From Agapanthus africanus (lineage: Eukaryota; Streptophyta; Magnoliopsida; Asparagales; Amaryllidaceae): 64,000 nucleotides of DNA. Below, one piece after another: positions 54,917 to 64,000 of this stretch (the first letter of the stretch is position 1; each line of letters starts with the position of its first letter). The stretch lies in the NCBI GenBank assembly GCA_030015575.1, contig CM057338.1, positions 827,258,353 through 827,322,352 of the forward strand. Reading direction: 5' to 3'. The notes below the pieces were generated by a model. It searched no databases. It saw only the letters and a program-made list of their open reading frames with translations, and was not told where the DNA came from. The translations under genes and the position numbers were made by a program.

Positions 54917-57496
54917 CACTAAGGCCAGCTGTTGTAGTATCTCATACCTAACATCCCGAAGAGTCTCTCAAACTGTATCTGGGGTATGGCCTTCGTGAGT
55001 GGATCCGCCGTGTTATTCTTCGTATCAACTCTCCTGACCTCGATCTCCCGGCGATCCAACTATCTCCCGGATCAGGTGATACCGTCAAAGAATGTGTCTG
55101 GATTTCTAATGGGACCTGGGTTCCTTGGCCAAAGCCATTGCTCCATTGTTATCGCAATACAAAGGTATTGGATGCTCGATGGACGGAACCAAACCAAGTT
55201 CAGTTATGAACTTCTTTATCCAGACAACCTCCTTGGCGGCATCGTTGGCAGTGATGTATTCATCCTCCATTGTCGAGTCTGCCACGGTATCTTTCTTAGA
55301 ACTCTTCCAACATACCGCCCCTCTATTGAGGGTGAAGAAAAAACCCAAGACCGACTTACTGTCGTCCTTATCACTCTGGAAGCTCGAATCGGTAAAGGAC
55401 TCTACCTGGATTTCACCGTTACCATACACCAAGAACATTTCTTTAGTCCTTTTCAAGTACTTAAGAATGTTCTTCACAGCTGTCCAGTGATTCTCCCCAG
55501 GATCCGATTGATATCTGCTCACTACACCTAGTGAATAAGCTATATCTGGTCTGGTACATAGCATCGCATACATGATAGAGCATACTGCCGAAGCATAGGG
55601 TATCCCTTGCATGCGAGCCCTCTCCAAATCAGTCTTGGGAGACATCTCTTTGGAGAGAGTGATTCCAGAGATTGTGGGTAAACCACCACGCTTGGAATCT
55701 TCCATACTAAATCTCTTTCGTATGGTGTCAATGTACCTGGATTGGGACAATCCCAATATCCGTTTAGATCTATCTCTATAGATCTTAATCCTCAGAATGC
55801 AGGAGGTGTCACCCAGATCCTTCATGGAGAATCTGTGTGATAAGAAGAGCTTGACTGAGTGCAGCATAGGAACATCATTTGCTATCAAGAGTATGTCATC
55901 CACGTACAATACGAGGAAGACAGTCTTACTCTCTGCAACCTTCTTATATATACAAGGTTCATCTACGTTTTTGATGAAGTCAAACTCTTTGACTGCAACA
56001 TCAAAACAGATGTTCCAACTCCGCGATGCCTGCTTCAACCCGTAGATTGATTTAAGCAGGTTGCACACTTTTCCACTGCTCCCACTATCTACGAAGCCCT
56101 ATGGCTGAGTCATGTACACGCTCTCTTCTAAATCACCATTTAGAAAGCGGTCTTGACGTCCATCTGCCTGATTTCGTAGTCATGGTATGCAGCGATGGCA
56201 AGTAGGATCCGGATGGACTTAAGCATAGCCACTGGAGAAAAGGTTTCATCATAATCCACACCCGGTCGTTGATGAAAACCTTTTGCTATAAGTCTAGCTT
56301 TGAAAGTCTCGACTTTTCCATCTACACCAAATTTCATCTTGAAGATCCACTTGCTCCCGATGGGTTTCACCCCTTCAGGAGCATCTTCCAAAGTCCATAC
56401 TTTGTTGGTGTACATGGATTCCATCTCAAATCGCATTGCATCCAGCCATTTCACAGAGTCTCCACTCGTGATGGCCTGCTCGAAACTAGTAGGGTCATCA
56501 TCTACTATGATGCAATCCTCGCTCCCATCATCTATGAGAAAACCGTAGTATCTCTTAGGCAGATGAGAAACCCTACTAGATCAGCGGAGAGGCTAAGGTT
56601 CGTTGGGGACTATCGAATCCTCTGGTTCTACTAAATCATCAGTCGCAGTTTGTGTAGCTGGAACTTCTTCCAATTATACCTCATTGCCACTAATTTCTTT
56701 TGCAAGAAATTTCTTTTCTAAAAAGGTAGCATGTTGAGCAACAAACACATTTTGTTCCTCACTGTGGTAGAATAGATATCCATGTGAATTCTTTGGATAT
56801 CCCACAAACTTACAAAGAACTGATCGTGCCTCGAGTTTGTCCGGATTTTGCTTTTTAACATAGGCCGGACAACCCCGTATCTTAACTCGTTTAAGATATG
56901 GTCTCTTCCCACTCCATATCTTATATGGTGTTTTGGGCACTGATTTTGATGGAACCTGATTCAATAGGTATGCTGCTGTCTCAAGCGCATAACCCTAAAA
57001 GAAGATAGGCAACTCAGCAGTACTCATCATAGAGCGCACCATATCTAGTAGGGTGCGATTCCTCCGCTCCGATACACCGTTGTGCTGTGGTGTATACGGA
57101 GGAGTAAGCTGAGAGAGAATCCCATTCTCTTTTAAATAATCCAGGAACTTCGTGCTCAAGTATTCTCATCCTCGATCAGATCGAAAGATTTTAATACTTT
57201 TACCCTTTTGGTTCTTTACTTCGCACTTATATTCCTTGAATTTCTCAAAAGTTTCTGACTTGTGTTTCAACAGGAACACATGTCCGAATCTTGAGAGATC
57301 GTCGGTGAATGTAATGAAGTACGAGAAACCGTTCCTGGCATGTGTAGACATAGGACCGCATACATCACTATGTATCAGTCCCAAGAGTTCGGTAGCTCTT
57401 TCTCCGTGTCCAGTAAACGGAGTTTTGGTCATTTTACCTTTGAGACATGACTTGCAAGTTTTATAAGATGAAAGTTCAAACAGATTTAAATATCCA
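54917..57496 (-). pseudogene. Copia pol (integrase, RT, RNase H) of element B
   Basis: Minus strand from 57496. Integrase begins mid zinc-finger region (GYLNLFEL, CKSCLKGKMTK) and has LLGLIHSDVCGP (Asp), IKIFRSDRG (Asp) and GVSERRNR (Glu), then a C-terminal part (KKQNPDKLEARSVLCKFVGY). RT: WIFKMKFGVDGKVETFKARL, KSIYGLKQASRSWN and VLYVDDILLIAN with both Asp residues kept. RNase H: ESFTDSSFQSDKDDSKS and LYCDNNGAMALAKEPRSH. The 55106-56068 segment is open for 320 codons; elsewhere there are stops and frameshifts, including one at 55106. The zinc finger and everything upstream are cut off by element E. Confidence 0.92.
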
Positions 57497-58079
57497 TGTT
57501 CCCCTCCGAATGCGGAGACGCGACCGCGTAGGTCCGTCTTGCCTGAATTCGGGGCAGATACAAAATTTGTGCTATCCGTCCACCTCTCCAAAGATGCCAA
57601 GTTGATTTATGACAACATGTATCGAAGGTTTAAACGAATGTGGCCGATGTAGCAGACTTCGTCAGATTCCCCCTCATTTGAGGGGGTTTTGATTGTGGGG
57701 ACGCTCTTCCCTGCAGGCGCAAGCCCCTGCAGTTAATTACGCTATCGAATCGCGGTAACCACTTTCTCCTTCTCCAGATGGTCATTTTGTGTCGTGGGTG
57801 TTTATTTGTTTTTTGGTTGCCCGTGGATTGTATACGGAGACTAATTTATGTTGTCGCCCGTAGGGCATGGATTAGTCCAAATCCGTATCTTCTTAGATTT
57901 GGATTTGGGGGTTGGGTTTAAGGATACATTAGTCTTATTTGAGACTAAGATCAACTTAAACATTTGTTAAGGATACGTCAGTCTAATTTTAGACTAAGAT
58001 CAACTTAACGGAATCGTTTAGATCCAACAAGAGAGCATTCGGGCTCTGTTGTTTAGTTTAGGGACGTTGCGGTCGATTA

Positions 58080-58550
58080 CCAGTTTAAGGACATCTCGGT
58101 CCAATGTTAGTTTAAAGACATCTCGGTCCAATGTTAGTTTAAGGACATCTCGGTCCATGGGTTTAAAGGGACCCCACAGTCCGAGGTTAAGGACATCATA
58201 GTCCGTGGGTTTAAAAGGACACTACAGTCCGAGGTTAAGGACATCATAGTCTGTGGGTTTAAAAAGACACCACAGTCCGAGGTTAAGGACATCATAGTCC
58301 GTGGGTTTAAAAGAACACCACAGTCCGAGGTTAAGGACATCATAGTCTGTGGGTTTAAAATGACCCCACAGTCCGAGGTTAAGGACATCATAGTCCGTGG
58401 GTTTAAAGGGACCCCACAGTCCAGTTTAAGATCATAGTCCGTGGGTTTAAAGGGACCCCACAGTCCGAGGTTAAGAACATCATAGTCCGTGGGTTTAAAG
58501 AGACCCCACAGTCCAGTTCAAAGACGTCATAGTCTATGAAATACATGGTT
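58080..58550. repeat. Tandem repeat, about 52-bp units, in the E LTR
   Basis: GGTTAAGGACATCATAGTCC then GTGGGTTTAAAAGGACACCA and CAGTCCGA, about eight units. This is an expanded form of the repeat at 15930-16130 in F. The minus-strand reading repeats TMMSLTSDCGV, which is periodic and not a gene. Confidence 0.9.
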
Positions 58551-58914
58551 GTCGGGACCCGTCACCTCTCTGAAGACGTTGAAGGATTACAACGACAAAT
58601 ATCAGAGGAGTTCAGAGATGTACCCTTGAACCAATTTTGGTTGGAATATGTAGTCCAATTTGGGACTAAGATCAAGGATTTATGAGCATATGGGCTCAAT
58701 TAATCTGAGTTGAGGACTTATGTCCATTCTTGGGCTAAGTCCAATCAAGTTAAAATGTTTAACATTTATTTTAGGCTGTTGAGCCTTTATTTGGGCTTGG
58801 CCCTGTTAACAATGCTGAGCATTGATTTGTATTCTGACAATATTTTTGTCTTTTATTGAATGCTGAGCATTCATCATAGCTCTGGGGCTTATTAAAGAAC
58901 AGTTTATGTTCTAT

Positions 58915-59340
58915 CAGCGCAACACATGGTGTGCTTGGCGCTTTGCGCCAGTCAAAGAGCGCAGTGCGCTTCTTCCGAGTAGCGCACACGTGAGGGACAC
59001 GTGTTGCGCTTGGCGCTAAGCGCCAGATAATGGACGCATTGCGCCAGTTTATGAGCGCATTGCGCTTCTGCTGGGTAGAGCACACGTGGTGCGCTTGGCG
59101 CTTAGCGCCAGTCGATGAGTGCATTGCGCTAATTTATGAGCGCAAAGCACTATTTGTTCAGTGGCGCACACGTAAGGAGCACGTGGTGCGCTTGGCGCTG
59201 AGCGCCAGTCTTATGAGCGCAGTGCGCTATATTAAGAGCGCAAAGCGCTAACTGTTAAGTGGCGCACACGTGTGGGACACGTGTCGTGCTTGGCGCTGAA
59301 CGCCAATCGATAAGCGCAGTGCGCTATGTTTGGAGCGCTG
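58915..59340. repeat. GCGC-word repeat array in the E LTR, first block
   Basis: Units of about 80-90 bp with CTTGGCGCTTAGCGCCAG, GAGCGCAGTGCGCT and CACACGTG...CACGTG, about five copies. Most words are palindromic (GGCGC/GCGCC, AGCGC/GCGCT). Confidence 0.88.
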
Positions 59341-60179
59341 AGGCTCTTCTTTTATGCAACTTAGATCAGTTTGCGTCCTGAGAATTAAATTCTCTTTTTT
59401 TATAAGAGACTTTGTCTTAAGGTTTTAAGAACAGAAGTTCTTATTTTGTAGGAGATGTTTCAATCCCTTATGTTGATGAAAGGCTTTGCCTTTATGGATC
59501 TGTGATCCTAAGAGAATTGAATTATTCTCCCCCCTCTTATGAGATGTTCATGATATCTTTTTGTAAAAGACAATTTGTCTTATAGATCTATGATCTGTAA
59601 GAAAAATTATGTTCTTTTTATGATGAGATCTTTTGATCTCTTTGTGAAAGACCTTGGTCTTTGTAGATCTATGATCTTTAAAGAAGTGAATTCTTCTTTT
59701 TAATTATGAGATGATTTCATCTCTTTGTTCTTTTACCTTGAAGAAACTCTTCTTTCTCTGAGAGCTTGGCTCTTCTTTCTGAGACCTCTCAAAGCTTATG
59801 GGGGGTTCCTCTCTATGCTTCTGTCTCCCCCGAGACTTGAAAAGCTGATCAGTTCAATCAGTTAAGGAGATCTTTTCTCCAATTGATTTGAGGAATTTCC
59901 CATCGTTGGATCTTTGATCCAAAGGCTTCTGATTTACAGATGGCAATCTTCTTATTTTTAACAAGATTGGGAAATCTTTCCATACAGAATTTATTCTGTG
60001 TTTTGGTGATTTTTAATCACCATTGGATCATTGATCCAACGGTGCTCTGATTTATAGAGCACAATCTTGTTGTTTGGAAAGATTTCAGAAATCTTTCCTT
60101 AACAGAATTTAATTCTGATTGATTAATAATTTATCATTATTATTAGATCTTTGATCTGACGGTGGGGAGCTTTTAATTC

Positions 60180-60520
60180 CAACGCTAGCGCACCCGTGCT
60201 TTGCACGTGGTACGCTGCTTAGAGCGCAGCGCACCTAGCGCTAGCGCACACGTGCTTTGCACGTGGTACGCTGCTTAGAGCGCAGCGCACCTAGCGCTAG
60301 CGCACATGTGCTTTGCACGTGGGGCGCTACTTAGGGCGCAGCGCACCTAGCGCTGGTGCATCCATACTTTGCACGTGGTGCGCTGCTTAGGGTGCAGCGC
60401 ACCTAGCGCTAGCGCACACATGCTTTGCACGTGGTGCGCTGCTTAGGGCGCAACGCACCGAGCGCTACCGCACACGTGCTTTGCACGTGCTTAGGACGCA
60501 GCACACTTGGCGCTGCTTCT
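60180..60520. repeat. GCGC-word tandem repeat in the E LTR, second block
   Basis: About five units of about 62 bp: AGCGCTAGCGCACACGTGCT, TTGCACGTGGTACGCTGCTT, AGAGCGCAGCGCACCT. AGCGCTAGCGC and CACGTGCTTTGCACGTG are internal palindromes, so it is the counterpart of the CACGTG array in F. Confidence 0.92.
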
Positions 60521-60583
60521 GAAGTGTTGCTTCATTTCAAAATTCAAATTTTGAACAGAGCTTTGCTCTGATTGGGGGAAACA

Positions 60584-60598
60584 GATGCCCCCCCACCG
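60584..60598 (-). other. Polypurine tract of element E
   Basis: Minus strand GGTGGGGGGGGCATC directly before the LTR start TGTTTCCCCC. Confidence 0.78.
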
Positions 60599-60687
60599 TT
60601 GCGCTTACGTGGCCCACACGTGAGTGCAGCGGTGGCAGCATCTGCGCCCTTGGATCAACTCAGAAGTTAAAATGGTTCCTCAGTGCC

Positions 60688-60695
60688 TATAAATA
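60688..60695 (+). promoter_or_regulatory. TATA box of the E antisense gene
   Basis: CCTATAAATAGGTCC, 105 bp outside the LTR and followed by a T/C-rich leader (CATCTTCTTTCTTCT). Same place and orientation relative to the element as the box at 47891-47897 in F. Confidence 0.7.
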
Positions 60696-60719
60696 GGTCC
60701 CTTGGCCCTTAGGATGATT

Positions 60720-63700
60720 TCTGTTCATCTTCTTTCTTCTAAGAATTTTTATTCTCTTGCAGAGAATAGCTCTTTAGCTTAAGAACTTTCTTAAGGACAG
60801 AACTCTGTCAAAACTTAGGTAAAGATTTAAGAATCTAGAGTTTCACCCATTAATAGAGCTTTGCTCTTCATAGATCTTTGATCTAAAGAAAACCCCTTTT
60901 AGGGTTTCATTAATAGAGCTTTGCTCTCTTTGAATCATAGATCTAGAGAGATCTTTCTTGGGGTTTCTTAACCCATTAACGGAGCTTTGCTCCTTTCAAA
61001 TCATATAGATTTATTAATCTTTCATAGAGAACTCTTAAGAGTTTGCTCATGGATCTTAAAGATCATGGAATTTTATTCTATTAAAAATCTTATTTTAAAT
61101 TTTTCTGATGGTTATTCCATCATTTCTTCAGAGCAAGGCTCTTCAGGAATTTTTATTCCTTCATCATTAGAGTTTGACAGATGTCACTCTATCAAAGAGC
61201 ACTGCTCTCAGGAGGAGATTTACTCCTTAGCCCGAGGAGTTCTCATTAAATGAGAATTAATTGAGGATTTCCTCATTAATTGACAGTCTCATCAAATGAT
61301 GAGGCTGTTTTATTAATGATGAACTGTCATCTAGATTTTGTAGGTCCCCCTTTGGTCCCCTTTTTACTGCATTGCAGTGTGGTACAGATTTAAAGTATCT
61401 AGTGACAGCACTTAAACTGTAGCATTGGCGGCTGACAATTTGTTCTTTTTCCCGCGCAGGTACTATGTCTTTCGACACTTCTTTCCCGTTCATCCGCTCG
61501 GATGGCGGGTTCCCCGAAGCGCCCGTAGACCGAGAGGTTCTTGCGTTGATCAAAGACCATGACCCGGAGCAAAAGAGTCTTCATCTATGGGGTAGATGGT
61601 ACGATCAGATTATCAGAGGCCGCCGGAGCTTTTCTTGTGCGACACCCTCAGAGCCTATCTCTGCGATCCCTTATGCAGATGCACCTCCGATAAGCTATAC
61701 TGTGGAAGAGGTAAATTGGACTTCAGAAGGGCTTCTTCAGCCCTCTATTGCCGCAGTACCTGTGCAGCCGCCGGTGGCTTTGGACACTCTAGGGCGGCGC
61801 ATATGTTAGGGCGAGTCGCGCCCTTGGGGATAGCCCTACAACATAGGACTAACTCCCCGCCACCCAGCCGGATACTTACAGTGGGCCCGATATATTTTAT
61901 CAGCGAAGAAGTCGCAGCTACTGAAGCTCGGATTATACCCTGCGATCTACGCTTCCTTGTTCCAGTATTCTGCACCTCCCACATGGTGGATCAAGGCGTT
62001 TTTAGAGCAGTGGAATATTCCGACCCACACCTTCCTCTTGTTGGATCGAGAAGTCTCCATTTCCTTAAAGAAATTTGCCGAGGTCTCTGGTTTACCCGTT
62101 AGGGGAGAGCACTACGAGGAGCTGCTTCCTCTGGATGAGTATATTTTTGCCACCAAATCAGTGGTGATGGGTCTTACCCTAGAGAACGCCATTCAACACC
62201 AATTTCCCGGTTTGATAAAGGTGTTGAATATCTACAAGGTCATATTTCTTGAATCTGGAAGCCGGGGGGTCAGCTTTGCGGACTTCATTGCCCGTTTTCT
62301 TCACCCAGAAGTTTTATCGCGATAAGGTGAAAAGTTTGCCAAACTTGATGATCCTTTCGGCTTTGGCTTGGATCGCCGACCAATATTGGAAGCCAATCAA
62401 AAGGATTTCTTTCTTCCAAACACTGCGACCATTCCTTTTTCAGAAATTGCCGCTCCGGACATCGATGAAGAAGCGTTCTTTATAGGGTTTATCGGTTTAT
62501 GGTTGAGCTGGTTTGCGCTTCCCATGCACCCTCGCTACATGAGGCCGTCTGTCTTCTATCCCGCGCATCGAATGGTTGCCGGGATATAAGTGGCCATCGG
62601 GATTGCTGGGTTAGCCCACCTGTATCACGGCCTTAGCTTGGCAGCGGATACTACTGAGCCAGGGGTGCAGCCTGCTAATTTTTCAATGCATTATTTCACC
62701 TCATGGCTCGAGTTGCACGTGCTTGGGGTCTTCAGTATCCACAAAAGAACTTCCTTTTATGACAGATGCAAGTTCCCTCAGATAATACGGCTCGTTGACG
62801 CCTCCATCGTAAGTCCGACACCGCGGGAAGCTAGGGATTTGCTCCTTCGTCCATGCACGGCTGGAGATGGTATGTCCTTCATCGATAAAATTTTGACCGT
62901 TGGCCAGGAATCTTCAAAAGCGGTGCTACCATTGCAAGACATTTTTAAAGACGGGGCCTCTGTGTTGAAAGCCCGGGAGATTCTTCATTTGTACTCTACC
63001 AGGCCGAGCTTTCTCGTATTTAGGCAAAATGATTCGGCGTTATTCATGAGATACAACCCGCATCGTTTCGCCCAGCAGCTGAGCTATAATCAGGGAGTCC
63101 CTCTTAAGGCTTTCCTGGCAGAACCTGCTGTTACCAAAGAGGGTATACGAAGCGCGCTGCATCATTTCATGCGCCTGAACACGGGGTCCAACTTCTTCAC
63201 TAGTGAACCAAGCTGTGTTCCAAAGGCCCTGAATGTGTATGTGGCGTGGTATCAACATTCGATGGGCGCCGTCATTAGGGAGGAGAAGCGATTGCTGCTT
63301 GATCGCAAGGGTACTGCTCTGGCTGGCAATCCAAATGTTCCTCTGAAGTGACGGACCATTGTCCGTCCTCCCTTAAGAGAAGTTGCTGCGGCCGAGGTCC
63401 CGCATGATAGGCAAGAGCTGCCGACGCCCTATGCTCCCATGGAAACGGTGACTGTGGCGTCTCCCGAGTCTGGCGTGGGTTCAGATATCGGGACTCGTCG
63501 TCCCAAGGTGCCCACCAAGCGTAAGCTTGTGCTAGCGGCGACGGGCACTCGCTCGCAGAAGAGGAAGAAGAAGTTGATTCTCTCTGCAGACGTTGTACTC
63601 AGCCAGGAGCCTCATGCTCCTTATAGCGAGGGCCTGAGCGAATATGGGACTATCGAGGGTCTATTTATGGCGCCGGACGATACCGACCTCGAGGCTGCTA

Positions 63701-64000
63701 TCACAGCTTCCGAGCGATTAGCAAGCCACAAAGCGGGACTGGCCATCCTCGCCCAATCGAGTAAACATCAGCCTTACCTTTTGTCATTGCATTACATTTT
63801 TATTATCATGTTTTAACTGACACTTTTTCTTCTTTAACAGGCATTTCCACTGAAGAGGCTCTCGCGGCTTCCCTCAAGACTTTTGAGGAGGAAGAGAGGA
63901 TTCGCGCTTCGCTGGGCGTTGGTATATTTCGGCTCATTGTGCCTTCATTCGCCTTTCTTATGGATAATCTGACCCCTTTTTCATCTGATCACAGGGATTA
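60720..64000 (+). pseudogene. Antisense PMD gene of element E (5' part)
   Basis: Leader exon ends at 60818 (ACTTAG before GTAAAG), intron 60819-61459 ends CCCGCGCAG, ATG at 61465. The PMD exon keeps one frame from 61465 to about 63758 with no frameshift but six stops: 61807, 61831, 62323, 62587, 63349 (and one further in the intron-like end). It matches the F protein: IYASLFQYSAPPTWWIKAFL, GIAGLAHLYHGLSLAADTTE, LFMRYNPHRFAQQLSYNQGV. A basic NLS-like run (GTRSQKRKKKL) follows. Next junctions: TCGA before GTAAAC (63757), TTTAACAG at 63840, exon 63841-63921, donor GTATAT, acceptor CACAG at 63994. Several stops replace Gln codons kept in F. The gene runs off the window. Confidence 0.8.

Larger units (their letters stand above)
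9682..57496 (-). mobile_element. Angela-type Ty1/copia element B (3' half, heavily interrupted)
   Basis: This minus-strand element has its 3' LTR in two pieces (9682-10306 and 53323-54904). A polypurine tract (54905-54916) and pol (RNase H, RT, integrase) run right to 57496, where Tat element E interrupts it. The two LTR pieces sum to about 2.2 kb, the same size as the related solo LTR D. B sits inside the RT of element A. Its gag, 5' LTR and right TSD are outside the window. Confidence 0.88.
57497..60583 (-). repeat. 3' LTR of element E
   Basis: On the minus strand it starts TGTTTCCCCCAATCAGAGC at 60583 and ends GGAGGGGAACA at 57497, 3087 bp. The last 1 kb (57497 to about 58700) aligns with the end of the F LTR, including GTATACAATCCACGGGC (57820s) and the GTCCTTAA repeat. 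The rest is different in sequence but has the same design of short palindromic words: AGAGC TTT GCTCT, TAGATCAAAGATCTA-like and GAGAATTAAATTCTC. Confidence 0.88.
57497..64000 (-). mobile_element. Tat-lineage element E (3' part; continues past window)
   Basis: Minus-strand relative of F, inserted in copia B integrase at 57496/57497. The 3' LTR is 57497-60583, then a polypurine tract and the antisense PMD gene on the plus strand. Its gag-pol and 5' LTR lie to the right of the window, so TSD and identity of its pol cannot be checked. Lineage is inferred from the LTR end and antisense gene shared with F. Confidence 0.82.

Noticed and set aside
58134-58391. Minus-strand ORF repeating TMMSLTSDCGV
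   Set aside because: Product of the 52-bp tandem repeat in the E LTR; no match to any known family.
2030-64000. A and E being two halves of one element
   Set aside because: E has its own LTR edge at 57497 inside copia B and carries a PMD antisense gene; A carries a different antisense gene and is cut by B at 9681.

Overview
The window is flowering-plant nuclear DNA made almost entirely of nested LTR retrotransposons. I see no host gene, tRNA, rRNA, CRISPR array or bacterial feature. Plant origin is supported by Tat-lineage Ty3/gypsy pol with a second (archaeal-type) RNase H, Angela-type Ty1/copia LTRs (TGTT... followed by TGCCCTAGAGGC), plant mobile domain (PMD) proteins and GT-AG introns. 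I cannot name the species.

The layers can be ordered from target-site duplications (TSDs). Element A (Tat, minus strand) is the oldest and occupies 2030-9681. It was entered by an Angela-type LTR (S1, 1-2029), a solo LTR (S2, 5913-8591) and a copia element B (minus, from 9682). B's 3' LTR (9682-10306 plus 53323-54904) was split by copia solo LTR C (10307-53322, TSD GTTTC). C was in turn split by copia solo LTR D (10712-12902) and by the giant Tat element F (13013-51704, TSD GACCT). F was split by solo LTR G (24691-28292, TSD CTATA) and by non-autonomous copia element H (32442-42006, TSD GCTAT). B's pol (54905-57496) was split by a second Tat element E (minus, 57497 to beyond the window end).

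F without its insertions is about 25.5 kb. In order it holds a 3.7 kb LTR, a primer-binding site, a long gag with repeated zinc-knuckle-like modules, protease, RT, RNase H, archaeal-type RNase H and integrase. These are followed by tandem-repeat arrays, an antisense multi-exon gene (42782-47897), a polypurine tract and a 3' LTR. Gag-pol is broken by stops and frameshifts, but the RNase H and integrase catalytic residues remain.

The most interesting content is the antisense gene. F and E both carry, just inside the 3' LTR and on the opposite strand, a gene with its own TATA box, a 5'-leader intron of 640-700 nt, a PMD exon of about 650 codons, a basic NLS-like stretch, several small phase-1 exons and a coiled-coil tail. 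In F the PMD exon has no stop over 649 codons although gag-pol is dead. Element A has a different coiled-coil antisense gene at the corresponding place. A second theme is LTR structure: the Tat LTRs are dense arrays of short palindromes (CACGTG G-boxes, GAATTTAATTC, GCGC words), and the copia LTRs hold chains of consecutive perfect stem-loops.
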